Positions 1-7,576 of a DNA stretch of 51,780 nt are shown here, in pieces. A program made the position numbers and the translations under genes. The stretch comes from UM-FILTER-42-9 sp038063775 (lineage in GTDB: Bacteria; Patescibacteriota; Minisyncoccia; Moranbacterales; UBA2206): NCBI GenBank assembly GCA_038063775.1, contig JBBTUK010000001.1:1-51780 (forward strand), in the 5' to 3' direction. Numbering within the stretch: position 1 is the stretch's first letter; every line of letters begins with the position of its first letter. Under the pieces are notes generated by a model that ran no database searches, had not been told where the DNA came from, and saw only the letters and a list, made by a program, of their open reading frames with translations.

Positions 1-990
1 TGGCGCTGGAGCAAGTTTTTAACGGCCGGGGCAGAAAATAAATTCAATAATCTTCCGGAAGTCAGTAAGAAAAAAGACAAAAAGATTTATGTTGGCATAT
101 ACGCGGATTTTTCGGCCAAAGGTTCCGACAAAGATGGCGATAAATTGAAATTTACCTGGGATTTCGGCGATGGAGGGTCCAAAAGCTATAAAAAAGAAAC
201 GAGGCATAAATTCAAAAAAGCTGGTAAATATAAAGTCACGCTCAAAGTTTCCGACGGATCAGAAGATAAGATTGAAACTTTTAATGTAAGGGTAGAAAAA
301 TTTCCCCAGAGCAAAGTAAAAATCGTCAGCGTCTCGCCCAATCCGACCGGCAAAGACAGTGATGTGGAATATATTGTCCTGCAAAACAAATCCAAGAAAA
401 AAATCAACCTGAAAGACTGGAGCGTAGCGACCGGCAGCAAAAATTTATATAATCATCCGATCTCCGAGGACATCGTAATTAAACCGGGGAAAACCATCAC
501 GCTTACGCGCACTTTTTCTAAATTTTCCTTGAACAATAAAAAGGCCAGGGTGGAGCTACGCTATCCGGACGGTAAAGTGGCTTCCAAATTGGCTTATGAC
601 AAGAAAAAGAAAAGTGTTGCCGAAGACGAGATTTATTCCAAAGAATCCGGCCAATGGGCTTGGGTTGGCCCTAAGGCGGAAACTAAATTGGCACTGAAAA
701 CTACGCCACCAGAAACGATAATTCCTGCCACTGTTGAAAAAGAAGCTCCGAAAGATCCAGAAATAATTTTAGCCTCCGGTCAAAATTTTTCGGAGGATGA
801 AAATTTACGAAAAAATGCCATGGAAAATTTTGCCCGACCGCAAGGAGTGGTTCTTGGAGCTAGGACTTACCGCTCAACTATCTATCAAGCTGAAACTGAA
901 GATGTTTTTTGGAAAAACATCTTCGTAAATATAAATTCCTTAATCAATCACTTTCTTAATCTATATTTTTTAGATAAAAATGCCAATTAA
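1..990 (+). CDS. Surface/secreted protein, PKD plus lamin-tail-like domain (5' truncated)
   Basis: The frame is open from base 1, so the gene begins outside the window; 329 residues are visible. Residues about 33-100 form a PKD-type beta-sandwich, with the FTWDFGDGG motif and a closing KYKVTLKVSDGSEDK strand. Residues about 105-215 resemble a lamin-tail (LTD) domain (VEYIVLQNKSKKKINLKDW). The C-terminus is a low-complexity linker followed by a hydrophobic stretch (NIFVNINSLINHFLNLYFL) that could anchor it. In CPR bacteria this combination is found in exported surface proteins, often beside nucleases or comEC-type proteins; that role is inference. It converges on the minus-strand gene ending at 1057. 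Confidence 0.8.
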   Translation, partial: WRWSKFLTAGAENKFNNLPEVSKKKDKKIYVGIYADFSAKGSDKDGDKLKFTWDFGDGGSKSYKKETRHKFKKAGKYKVTLKVSDGSEDKIETFNVRVEKFPQSKVKIVSVSPNPTGKDSDVEYIVLQNKSKKKINLKDWSVATGSKNLYNHPISEDIVIKPGKTITLTRTFSKFSLNNKKARVELRYPDGKVASKLAYDKKKKSVAEDEIYSKESGQWAWVGPKAETKLALKTTPPETIIPATVEKEAPKDPEIILASGQNFSEDENLRKNAMENFARPQGVVLGARTYRSTIYQAETEDVFWKNIFVNINSLINHFLNLYFLDKNAN

Positions 991-1056
991 TATCATGGCG
1001 TACTTAAAAATAAGTCAGAACAAAACTGGCCGGCTTAGCTTTAAATAGACACCCCT

Positions 1057-1989
1057 CTAGTTTTCAGCATCGTCATTAGTTTCTTGATGTAATTCCGCTT
1101 GACTTGAATTATTTGACTCAACTAATTCAGGAAATTCTTCTGAAAAAATTCTGCGTACTTCTTCAAAACAAAGCTGTATTTGAGCCCCCCCTCTGATAGC
1201 CGCTCTTTCTCTTTCTTTTTTTAATTGCCCATTTTCAAGAGAGTTGGCAATGAGCCTTGAAATTGTGCGGTAACCAATTTTCTTCCTATCCGCTTGATAC
1301 AGATATGGAGTGATTCCGTATTTTTTTCTTAATTTAGGAGATAGCTTGTCTTTTCTAAACAGGCCTTCTTCATTTAATTTTGCTGCGGTCGCTGAGCATC
1401 CTGTCCAATGTCTCCCATCAGTATCTATGTCAAAGTCTCGATATTCGTAATCCGAATGAGTATATCTCTTTTTCCCTTTCTCGACTTTCATAATATTGCG
1501 GATGAATTCGCTTTTGCTAACCTGCTCTAAGCTATAACCAGAAACTATCTCACCAGAAAAACTGGTTATCCCTTTTTTCTCTGGATTAAAATACTTAATG
1601 TATGTTTCCATCTCATATATTGAAGCATCAATTTTATTTTTAAAAGCAAAGAGGCGACCCCAATGTTGCCCCGTTTCTTGATCATACCAAAAATTTTTTA
1701 TTTCATTCCCATTATCAAGCCTTGAAACAATTCTTTTTTTCGCCTCTCTTTCTTCTTCTTCATCCATTTCTATATTCATATCCTGTGCTTGTTCAAGTTG
1801 TTCTGGCGACAAGTGCAGTCTTGCTCCGTCTTTTATCAACGATAATGAAAGATTGTTTCTTTCAGCTTCAAGATTATAATCTTTTTCTCTATCTTCACTC
1901 ATTTTTTTTAATTCTTCATTTTCTGGAATTTTTAGTATTTCCTCAGCTTTGTTAAGCTCCTCTCGAGATGGAATATATTTTTCATTCAT
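1057..1989 (-). CDS. Hypothetical protein, 310 aa, last gene of the ATP-grasp/GATase cassette
   Basis: I do not recognise the family. The protein is charged and soluble with no signal peptide or membrane segment. Residues 1-90 are Glu/Lys-rich and probably helical. The middle part (about 95-230) has several aromatic positions (NFWYDQETGQHWGRLFAF; DIDTDGRHWTGCSATAAKL) that look like a folded domain, and the last 20 residues are a polar tail. It lies 23 bp after the 61-aa gene and in the same direction as the amidotransferase and ATP-grasp genes, so it is probably co-transcribed. It could be a substrate, a partner or an additional enzyme; nothing in the sequence decides this. Confidence 0.7.
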   Translation of the reverse strand: MNEKYIPSREELNKAEEILKIPENEELKKMSEDREKDYNLEAERNNLSLSLIKDGARLHLSPEQLEQAQDMNIEMDEEEEREAKKRIVSRLDNGNEIKNFWYDQETGQHWGRLFAFKNKIDASIYEMETYIKYFNPEKKGITSFSGEIVSGYSLEQVSKSEFIRNIMKVEKGKKRYTHSDYEYRDFDIDTDGRHWTGCSATAAKLNEEGLFRKDKLSPKLRKKYGITPYLYQADRKKIGYRTISRLIANSLENGQLKKERERAAIRGGAQIQLCFEEVRRIFSEEFPELVESNNSSQAELHQETNDDAEN

Positions 1990-2012
1990 ATTTACATTAT
2001 TATAAATATTTA

Positions 2013-2198
2013 TTATTTTTGATCAGATATAAATTTTCGACTTTTTGACACTAACAATGAGCTGATGAGCCTGTGTGTGTCCTTAAGGCTTTTGTCGCTG
2101 TTTGTAACTAATTCGAATATCTCAGCTTTTTCTTGCTTGGTTAAAAGCGTCGTGGCTGCAACATTTTTTAATAGTTCCAAAAACTCGTCTTTTTTCAT
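2013..2198 (-). CDS. Small hypothetical protein, 61 aa
   Basis: This short helical protein starts 4 bp after the stop of the glutamine amidotransferase gene, which points to translational coupling. It is rich in Leu, Lys and Glu with no transmembrane segment (MKKDEFLELLKNVAATTLL...). Being 61 aa and sitting within a four-gene cassette of an ATP-grasp ligase and a GATase, it could be a carrier or modified peptide. That is a guess from context; no Gly-Gly terminus or Cys core is visible (it ends SKSRKFISDQK). Confidence 0.6.
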   Translation of the reverse strand: MKKDEFLELLKNVAATTLLTKQEKAEIFELVTNSDKSLKDTHRLISSLLVSKSRKFISDQK

Positions 2199-2202
2199 TT
2201 TA

Positions 2203-3354
2203 TTATTGCTTAAGTCTTAAATCAGCCATATAGCCTAGTAAGGGCCCGTAAAAATTTTTCCCTAGATGCGTTGCCATTCTTTCCTTGATAAATAAATCTT
2301 GAATGTCTTCTTCGGTAAAGCCGTATTTTTTATTCAACTTATCATAATTAAATACAAAGTATTTTGCCAACAGAAGCATGTCAGTATGGTTCCCCGCCGG
2401 AATAATGATTTCTTTTCCGCTGGGCAGATTAAACTTCTTGTCTTCCAAAATGACGTCTTCTCCTGCGCCTTTCATTCCAATTTCTGGATGCCTTTGAGTT
2501 GTTATGACCTGATCCTCCACTTCACCATGAAGGGACAGCGATGTGGGATAGTCTGTTGCCATGCTCCTAGTTAGTACCTTTCCGTGTGAAAATTCATCCC
2601 GTTTTTGAACAGGAACAACCAAGTGGTATTCATTAAAAGATGCAACGGTGAATTGATCTCCCAATTTTTCAAATACTTTATTTTTTTTGCCTTCATCAGT
2701 TACAGACTCAATAGATGTGGTTCCCTCCAGATAGCCCGGGACAACTCCTTCACTCTCTTTCCGCAGTGAATTTAGGATAAGCTCTCCGTAAAGCTGATGG
2801 CCTAGGCAAATTCCGGCACCCGGTGTCTTTTCTCTTAATCCCTTTTCCATTGCCTTGAGTAGCGGCAAATAGAATGGATCTTTTGGATTCCCGGGTCCTC
2901 CTCCAGAAATAACTCCGACTCTGTTTTTAAGTGCTTCTTCTAGTCTTTTTTTATTGGCGAGACTGATGATTCCATCCTTAGAAATACCCACCACATCGTC
3001 CTCCGGTCTTATAATTCCAGAAGTGAGCTCCTTGCTATAGCCAGCGGCACTTTCATCAGAAATAATGTGTAGCCTATGGTAGTATTTTTTTTTCCATTTT
3101 TCTGGCAAAGAACGCAGCAATAATTCGCTGCTAGGCGTTTCCTGATGAATAACATGAAGCACCCCCTTCAATCCTCTTTTCTCCAACTCTTCGTATTTTC
3201 CCATTAGACTATCTTCATCGCTTTCATTAAATTCTGCGGGGTTATTCTCAATAAAATTTTCTAATTTCTCCTGTATTTTATTCGCATCTTCTGTGATGTC
3301 TTTTTTTTCATGAAATAATACATTTGTTAATCCTTCGCCTTTTTCTATATTCAT
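2203..3354 (-). CDS. Class I glutamine amidotransferase-like protein
   Basis: The predicted 383-aa protein carries a class I GATase domain in its second half. The nucleophile elbow is GAGICLGHQLYGE with Cys at about residue 183, preceded by the oxyanion segment GVISGGGPGNPKDP, and the His/Glu pair of the triad is in QRHPEIGM (about 289 and 291). Such domains release ammonia from glutamine for a partner synthetase. The first 140 residues do not resemble a known synthetase. I chose ATG 3354 because the upstream ATP-grasp gene stops at 3372; a start at 3450 would overlap it by 79 bp. The partner is probably the ATP-grasp protein just upstream. The exact reaction is unknown. Confidence 0.8.
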   Translation of the reverse strand: MNIEKGEGLTNVLFHEKKDITEDANKIQEKLENFIENNPAEFNESDEDSLMGKYEELEKRGLKGVLHVIHQETPSSELLLRSLPEKWKKKYYHRLHIISDESAAGYSKELTSGIIRPEDDVVGISKDGIISLANKKRLEEALKNRVGVISGGGPGNPKDPFYLPLLKAMEKGLREKTPGAGICLGHQLYGELILNSLRKESEGVVPGYLEGTTSIESVTDEGKKNKVFEKLGDQFTVASFNEYHLVVPVQKRDEFSHGKVLTRSMATDYPTSLSLHGEVEDQVITTQRHPEIGMKGAGEDVILEDKKFNLPSGKEIIIPAGNHTDMLLLAKYFVFNYDKLNKKYGFTEEDIQDLFIKERMATHLGKNFYGPLLGYMADLRLKQ

Positions 3355-3371
3355 AACCTTATTTTTTATAA

Positions 3372-4736
3372 TTATAAAACGGTATAATTCAGTCCGAATA
3401 TGCCACCCTGATATCCGTTTAATATATAACCATAAGCGCATCTTGACCATGAAAGACGATACTTTCCGTCAAATAACATGGGAAGAATGTCTATTCTTCT
3501 TTTTTCAAAAATCATATTGCCTCCTCGAATAGCAGGAAAAAATTCTTGCAAAATCTGCACGCGCTCTTGGATAATATATCTTTTCTTTTGGCTAATTATT
3601 TTATTGACAGTACTTATCCATTTATCTTGGCTATACGCAGCACCAACAAAAACATTTTTACCACAAGTGCCAACTGCTGGTTTAAGGATTATCCTATCTC
3701 TATTGAGCTTGGCATATTTAACTAACTCTATTTTTTTTCCTGTGGACGTATCGGAATTTCCTTCGAAAAAAAGTCGAGTCCACGGCACATGGCGCCTAAA
3801 AGCCCTTTTTTCCTTGTTAGAAAACAAGTATCCAAATTCTTTGCTAGTCATAACAGCAAATGAACTTTTTGTGGCCATTACCGAAGCACTTAATGGATTA
3901 ATGATTACTATTTTTTCACTTTTAATTGCTTTCATTAATTCTACACAAGTTTTTTGCCTTTCTAACAAGATATCCAAGTCAAACCATTTCAAAACAAGAT
4001 TTGCTTTAAATCCTTTGTATTTAAGACAATCCTTGTCGAATGTCACATCTCTCGGATCAGCAATGACAGTGTTGCACCCCTTTTTTATAAAATATTTTGC
4101 TATGCTGTCTGAATCCATAGTCACGTCATAGTCAGACCACCGTAAAATCAAAAGGTTTGGTTTTGCCTTTTTAAATCCAGCCTCTTTATAATAATCCATA
4201 AAAACCCTGAAAAGATGGTGGTTAGCCCCCTTATTTAATTTTATTTTAGTTATGAGGGAAATTTTCTTGATAGATGAAAGTTTAGAAAATTTTTCGCCTA
4301 TTTCATCTACCGCACCTGGTCCTCCTGGAAAGTTAAGGTTTATCTCGATAATTTTGAACATTTTATCAATGAGTGCGGCGTCGAATCTAATCCAAGGATA
4401 AGGATTTTTATATTTTCTTGGAATTTTTAATATTTCTATCTCTTTATTATTCAATCCCATAAAAATTTTCAACTTTATGTCGCCTTTAATTAAGGCCTTT
4501 TCTATTTTTTTTAGCCCTGAAATTATTGTTTCAACAGCATTTTTTACAATATACTCTTGTTTTCTTGTGTTGAAGCGTGGCTTGAGCGTAGTAGGAAGAA
4601 AACCTTCCTGAATATTACTTTTTTCTCCAGAAAAATTGTCAGCATATTGAACGAATTTCTTATTTTTAAGAAACTCATTCAAGATTATTTGATTGTATTG
4701 CAAATTAACTTTTTCGATTTTTTCTTGTTCGTTCAT
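3372..4736 (-). CDS. Circularly permuted ATP-grasp-like ligase
   Basis: This 454-aa protein has the ATP-grasp parts in permuted order. The metal-binding strand comes first (RFDAALID near 117-124, then IIEINLNFPGGPG near 129-141, with Glu131 and Asn133). The ATP-binding hairpin follows at about 350-365 (ILKPAVGTCGKNVFVG), then IIQERV near 390. This order is seen in glutathionylspermidine synthetase-like and permuted type 2 ATP-grasp proteins, which join a carboxylate to an amine through an acyl-phosphate. It is first in a leftward four-gene cassette, followed after 17 bp by a class I GATase that may supply ammonia. The substrate is not evident. Confidence 0.7.
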   Translation of the reverse strand: MNEQEKIEKVNLQYNQIILNEFLKNKKFVQYADNFSGEKSNIQEGFLPTTLKPRFNTRKQEYIVKNAVETIISGLKKIEKALIKGDIKLKIFMGLNNKEIEILKIPRKYKNPYPWIRFDAALIDKMFKIIEINLNFPGGPGAVDEIGEKFSKLSSIKKISLITKIKLNKGANHHLFRVFMDYYKEAGFKKAKPNLLILRWSDYDVTMDSDSIAKYFIKKGCNTVIADPRDVTFDKDCLKYKGFKANLVLKWFDLDILLERQKTCVELMKAIKSEKIVIINPLSASVMATKSSFAVMTSKEFGYLFSNKEKRAFRRHVPWTRLFFEGNSDTSTGKKIELVKYAKLNRDRIILKPAVGTCGKNVFVGAAYSQDKWISTVNKIISQKKRYIIQERVQILQEFFPAIRGGNMIFEKRRIDILPMLFDGKYRLSWSRCAYGYILNGYQGGIFGLNYTVL

Positions 4737-4774
4737 AAATATTAAAGCGATTAATAAGTAGCCCTTCTTTTAAA

Positions 4775-4780
4775 ATTATA
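4775..4780 (-). promoter_or_regulatory. Candidate -10 element of the ATP-grasp/GATase cassette
   Basis: On the minus strand a consensus TATAAT lies 38 bp upstream of the ATP-grasp start codon. No good -35 element stands at 16-18 bp, so this is only a partial promoter call. Confidence 0.4.
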
Positions 4781-4799
4781 CCATACTTTCTCTTGTTAA

Positions 4800-4862
4800 A
4801 ACCGCGAATGATTCGCGATCTCAATGAGAGAGGCGAGAGAAACAGGTTCGTCTCTCTCGCCC
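4800..4862 (-). terminator. Paired hairpins downstream of the receiver genes
   Basis: Just after the stop of the 104-aa receiver gene comes a GC-rich hairpin (arms GGCGAGAGA and TCTCTCGCC), then a second hairpin (CGCGAA, 3-nt loop, TTCGCG) followed on the minus strand by GGTTTT. They separate the receiver genes from the cassette at 4736. The U-tract is short, so termination is likely but not certain. The second hairpin also resembles the palindromic repeats seen elsewhere in the window. Confidence 0.5.
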
Positions 4863-4870
4863 ATAATTGT

Positions 4871-5185
4871 TTAGTTTTTTAGCTTCTTCTTCAACTCTTC
4901 AAGCCGGAAAGGAAGCTGGATATAATCATTGTCGGCAGATTTCCCGAATCCGCACTGGATAACGTTTTGTCCGGTTGCAGACCTTTTTATGTCCGCGACG
5001 GCTTTCTCGCCAGCTTGACCGGGATCGCAGTCGAGGATAATGATATGCGACGGCTCTTCTGTAGCGAAATGAAGCAGCGCTTCGTTGTGGCCGGAGGACA
5101 TTACCTCCTTGAACCATTCTTTGACCACTGCCGAGATTGTGAGTCGCAGAACATCGCTTTCTCCGACTACCAGCGCTTTTTTCAT
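4871..5185 (-). CDS. CheY-like receiver-fold protein, degenerate
   Basis: This 104-aa protein has the beta-alpha rhythm of a response-regulator receiver domain: KKALVVGESD at the N-terminus, HIIILDCDPGQAG for the phospho-acceptor strand, and YIQLPFRLEELKKKL at the end. The usual Asp pair of strand 1 is Glu-Ser-Asp here, and the Lys that normally precedes Pro-Phe is Leu, so phosphorylation is doubtful. A strong Shine-Dalgarno (AAGGAGGA, about 5 bp spacing) precedes the start, 10 bp after the upstream receiver gene. The two probably work together; no histidine kinase or output domain lies beside them. Confidence 0.65.
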   Translation of the reverse strand: MKKALVVGESDVLRLTISAVVKEWFKEVMSSGHNEALLHFATEEPSHIIILDCDPGQAGEKAVADIKRSATGQNVIQCGFGKSADNDYIQLPFRLEELKKKLKN

Positions 5186-5195
5186 TTATTCCTCC

Positions 5196-5618
5196 TTATT
5201 TTAAGATTGTTTTTAGTTGAGAAAAGGCCCAATCCCAATCCTTTTTGTCCATAGTAAATGGAATCTTGGAAAGGCTTAGCTTTTCCATGGTTCGGATTAC
5301 CCGCTTAAGATACGCAGCAAAGTGATGGTCGATATCCGAACAGATTGCGACTGCTAACTTGTTTTCAAAAGCAGTCGCGACAACCGCCAATCCGTTCGGC
5401 TTTTCGGATTCGCCCTTACGAGCGATGAATTCTTCTCTCTCGGGAAAATGCAGATCGGTGGCAATCCCACCGATTTTTCCCTTCAGCATCTCGAAGATCC
5501 TATCAAAATCCTCAAGTGTTGCAGCCAAAACGGGAGTAAACCCCGCTTTGATTGCGGCCTGCTTGGCTTTTTCCTGTTCTTCTTGAACGTCCTCAACAAT
5601 CAAAACGATCTTTTTCAT
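5196..5618 (-). CDS. CheY-like receiver domain protein
   Basis: A stand-alone receiver-fold protein of 140 aa. The N-terminus MKKIVLIVEDVQEEQEKA gives the acidic pair Glu-Asp, IGGIATDLHFPE holds the likely phospho-acceptor Asp near 56, and AVAICSD gives the Ser/Thr position. The Lys-Pro of the last strand is represented by SKIPFT. There is no DNA-binding or enzymatic output domain. The start is supported by an AGAGGGAG Shine-Dalgarno. It is first in a two-gene operon behind a strong promoter and a long structured leader, so its expression is probably controlled after initiation of transcription. Confidence 0.7.
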   Translation of the reverse strand: MKKIVLIVEDVQEEQEKAKQAAIKAGFTPVLAATLEDFDRIFEMLKGKIGGIATDLHFPEREEFIARKGESEKPNGLAVVATAFENKLAVAICSDIDHHFAAYLKRVIRTMEKLSLSKIPFTMDKKDWDWAFSQLKTILK

Positions 5619-5883
5619 GTTTTTCTCCCTCTAATATTTTTTAAAGAGCTCATTCTCCTATAAAATCACAATTACTTATGATTTTAATTAGAGGGGCAAA
5701 ATTTGATTCAATCTTGCCCAGAGTAGTTTTTTAGGCTTCCCTTGCTTCCTAAAAAACCGCGGTGCCGGCTAATTTGTGTTGTCGCGCCAACCGGTGGGCG
5801 CTAAAACAATAACATTGGCTTCTCCTTTTTTTATTAGATTTAATGTGCTGTGTTAAGATTTCTTTTCTGGCGCTTTATCTTAA
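5619..5883 (-). promoter_or_regulatory. Long structured 5' leader of the receiver operon, with a tiny upstream ORF
   Basis: Transcription from the promoter at 5890-5918 would give a 265-nt leader. It holds, in order of transcription: a 7-bp hairpin (TTAAGAT/ATCTTAA, 5853-5883); a Shine-Dalgarno GGAG (5822-5825) with 6-nt spacing to an ATG and a four-codon ORF M-L-L-F (5801-5815); a GC hairpin abutting its stop codon (GCGCC/GGCGC, 5784-5801); a perfect 10-bp hairpin (CCTAAAAAAC/GTTTTTTAGG, 5726-5757); and a hairpin GGGCAA/TTGCCC (5694-5719). A run of six T follows the GC-rich piece near 5750. This suits an attenuator or cis-regulatory RNA. No known riboswitch core is recognised. Confidence 0.5.
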
Positions 5884-5889
5884 CAAGCC

Positions 5890-5918
5890 AGTATACATGA
5901 ATAATACAAAAGTGTCAA
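5890..5918 (-). promoter_or_regulatory. Strong sigma70-type promoter of the receiver operon
   Basis: On the minus strand TTGACA (5913-5918), a 17-bp spacer and TATACT (5890-5895) form a near-consensus promoter. The predicted start is near 5883, 265 nt before the 140-aa receiver gene. Confidence 0.75.
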
Positions 5919-5988
5919 TAATAAGCGTCAAGATGCTGATACGTAGATTGTCTTAACTATTTAATATTCCTTTATTTTAAGCCAAATA

Positions 5989-6016
5989 TTGACAGAATGG
6001 CTCTGTATGATATGCT
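5989..6016 (+). promoter_or_regulatory. Promoter of the TrmB-family regulator
   Basis: TTGACA (5989-5994), 16 bp, then TATGCT (6011-6016). It is divergent from the receiver-operon promoter, and the inverted repeat at 6021-6043 covers the expected transcription start. Confidence 0.6.
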
Positions 6017-6020
6017 ATAA

Positions 6021-6043
6021 ATGTTGACGGATAATATCGACAT
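6021..6043. promoter_or_regulatory. Candidate operator (imperfect inverted repeat)
   Basis: The half sites ATGTTGA and TCGACAT are separated by 9 bp and match as an inverted repeat at 6 of 7 positions. The element lies between the -10 box and the start codon of the TrmB-family gene, a position suited to autorepression. Confidence 0.4.
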
Positions 6044-6045
6044 AT

Positions 6046-6789
6046 ATGGAAACAAAGCCAATATTGGAACAACTGGGGCTACATGGGAAGAAAGCAGATG
6101 TCTACCTCGCCGCTCTGGAATTGGGGAGCTCTTCGGTTTTGGATATTGCCAGAAAAGCTGGTATCAAACGAACCACCGGATACGATGTTTTGCTGGATCT
6201 CAAAGAAAAGGGTTATATTTATGAAACCGTGAAAGGTAAAAAGCGGCTGTTTATCGCCGAAGATCCGGAAAAAATCCAAAAAATGCTCCGGGAAAAAGAA
6301 TCTCTTTTTTCAGAAATTTTGCCCCACTTAAAATCTATCTACAATGTCAGCGGGGTAAAGCCTAAAATAAGGTTTTATGAAGGAAAGGCCGGACTGCGTG
6401 AAGTTTATTCTGATATCCTAAAATATTCCGGAGAAATTCTAGCCTTTGGCTCGGAGCATGTTGTCAGCGCTTTGGGAAAAGATTGGACAGAAAGTTATAT
6501 TAAGTCCCGGGTGCAAAAAAATATTCGCATGCGCATCATCGCTTCCGGGACAGAACTGACCAAAAATTTTACCGACCAAGATCAGACTCAACTTCGCACT
6601 TCCAAATTAGTAGATCCCAAAAAATATCCGTTTTCTATTGAAATAAACATTTACGGATTCCAGAAAGTGGCATTGATGTCAGCCAAGGAGGAAACGGGAA
6701 TTATTATTGAGGGCAAAGAAATTTACAGCACGCTAAAATTAATTTTTGATTTACTCTGGGATACTTTGCCGGAAGTGAAGATAAAATGA
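6046..6789 (+). CDS. TrmB-family transcriptional regulator
   Basis: This 247-aa protein has an N-terminal winged helix of the TrmB type (residues about 5-75: LGLHGKKADVYLAALELGSS, VLDIARKAGIKRTTGYDVLL, LKEKGYIYETVKGKKRLFIA), a short coiled linker (KIQKMLREKESLFSEILPHL) and a C-terminal domain of about 140 aa (PKIRFYEGKAGLREVYSDIL...) of the phospholipase D-like fold usual in this family. TrmB proteins of archaea sense sugars; the ligand here is unknown. It has its own promoter and a likely operator at its start, which suggests autoregulation. The divergent receiver operon is a possible second target. Confidence 0.8.
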   Translation: METKPILEQLGLHGKKADVYLAALELGSSSVLDIARKAGIKRTTGYDVLLDLKEKGYIYETVKGKKRLFIAEDPEKIQKMLREKESLFSEILPHLKSIYNVSGVKPKIRFYEGKAGLREVYSDILKYSGEILAFGSEHVVSALGKDWTESYIKSRVQKNIRMRIIASGTELTKNFTDQDQTQLRTSKLVDPKKYPFSIEINIYGFQKVALMSAKEETGIIIEGKEIYSTLKLIFDLLWDTLPEVKIK

Positions 6790-6807
6790 CCACATAATTT
6801 TTTCCTA

Positions 6808-6888
6808 AAGCTCGGCTTTTCCCTCCCGTCAGTCGCGACTAACGGAATTCCCTGCCTGCCGGCAGGCAGGCTCAAAGCCAAGCTTTAA
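6808..6888. repeat. Nested palindromic intergenic element
   Basis: Outer arms AAAGCTCGGCTTT and AAAGCCAAGCTTT enclose an imperfect palindrome around AGTCGCGACT and a perfect 20-bp palindrome (CCTGCCTGCC/GGCAGGCAGG). No T-run follows on either strand, so a plain terminator is unlikely. The inner sequence is close to the CCTGCCCGCA/TGCAGGCGGG element inside the gene at 8740, so both probably belong to one repeat family. Confidence 0.6.
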
Positions 6889-6963
6889 AAAAATAAGTTG
6901 ATTTTTTATTGAAAAGCGGGGTCTAAAATGCTAAACTCAAGTCATAGAACATATAGCATACAA

Positions 6964-7007
6964 CATGTAACAATGCTTGGACTTTAAATTCTGTTTTATG
7001 TTACATG
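6964..7007. repeat. Inverted repeat before yebC
   Basis: Perfect 9-bp arms CATGTAACA (6964-6972) and TGTTACATG (6999-7007) form a stem-loop ending 20 bp before the yebC start. It could shape the 5' leader or be a remnant repeat. Confidence 0.4.
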
Positions 7008-7027
7008 CTGCATGTTTCATGAATTTT

Positions 7028-7576
7028 ATGTCCGGACACTCCCATTGGGCGGGGATAAAACATAGAAAAGGAATAAATGACGCCGCGCGCGCCAAGATTT
7101 TTACCAAACACGGAAAGCTGATCACCATCGCCGCGCGCTCCGGCGACAGCAACCCGGATACCAATTTTCAGCTGCGCTTGGCGATTGAACGCGCTCGCGC
7201 CGAGAACATGCCTAAAGAAAATATTGAAAGATCCATCAAGCGCGGCACCGGAGAACTGAAAGATGGCGCGGAAATCCAGGAAGTTTTATATGAAGCCTAC
7301 GGCCCGGGACAAGTCGCTATGCTCATAAAAACCGCGACTGACAATAAAAACCGGACACTTGGCGAATTAAAAACAATTCTCACGAAAACCGGTGGGAAAA
7401 TGGTTCCGGCCGGTTCAGTCAGCTATCTTTTCAAGCGAACATATAAAGATTCGGAGCTGGTTTATGAGCCTACACAAAAAACGGAGCTTAGCTCCGATGA
7501 CAAGCTTATTTACGAAAAACTTCTAAAGATGCTTGATGACCAAGACGATACACAAGAAATTTATGACAACCTATAA
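7028..7576 (+). CDS. yebC: YebC/PmpR-family protein, short form lacking a central domain
   Basis: The N-terminus MSGHSHWAGIKHRKGINDAA is the family hallmark and fixes the start at 7028 rather than at 6977. YebC proteins act as translation factors that relieve stalling, or as DNA-binding regulators; which applies here is unknown. The protein is 182 aa, against about 240-250 in most bacteria. After domain I and SVSYLFKR the sequence runs almost directly into the C-terminal part (EPTQKTELSSDDKLIYEKLL ... DDTQEIYDNL), so about 60 residues of the usual middle domain are missing without a frameshift. The end overlaps ruvC by 14 bp, as in the common yebC-ruvC operon. Confidence 0.9.
   Translation: MSGHSHWAGIKHRKGINDAARAKIFTKHGKLITIAARSGDSNPDTNFQLRLAIERARAENMPKENIERSIKRGTGELKDGAEIQEVLYEAYGPGQVAMLIKTATDNKNRTLGELKTILTKTGGKMVPAGSVSYLFKRTYKDSELVYEPTQKTELSSDDKLIYEKLLKMLDDQDDTQEIYDNL

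Noticed and set aside
2203..3450. Glutamine amidotransferase start at 3450
   Set aside because: It would overlap the ATP-grasp gene by 79 bp and add 32 residues without family similarity; ATG 3354 is 17 bp after the upstream stop.
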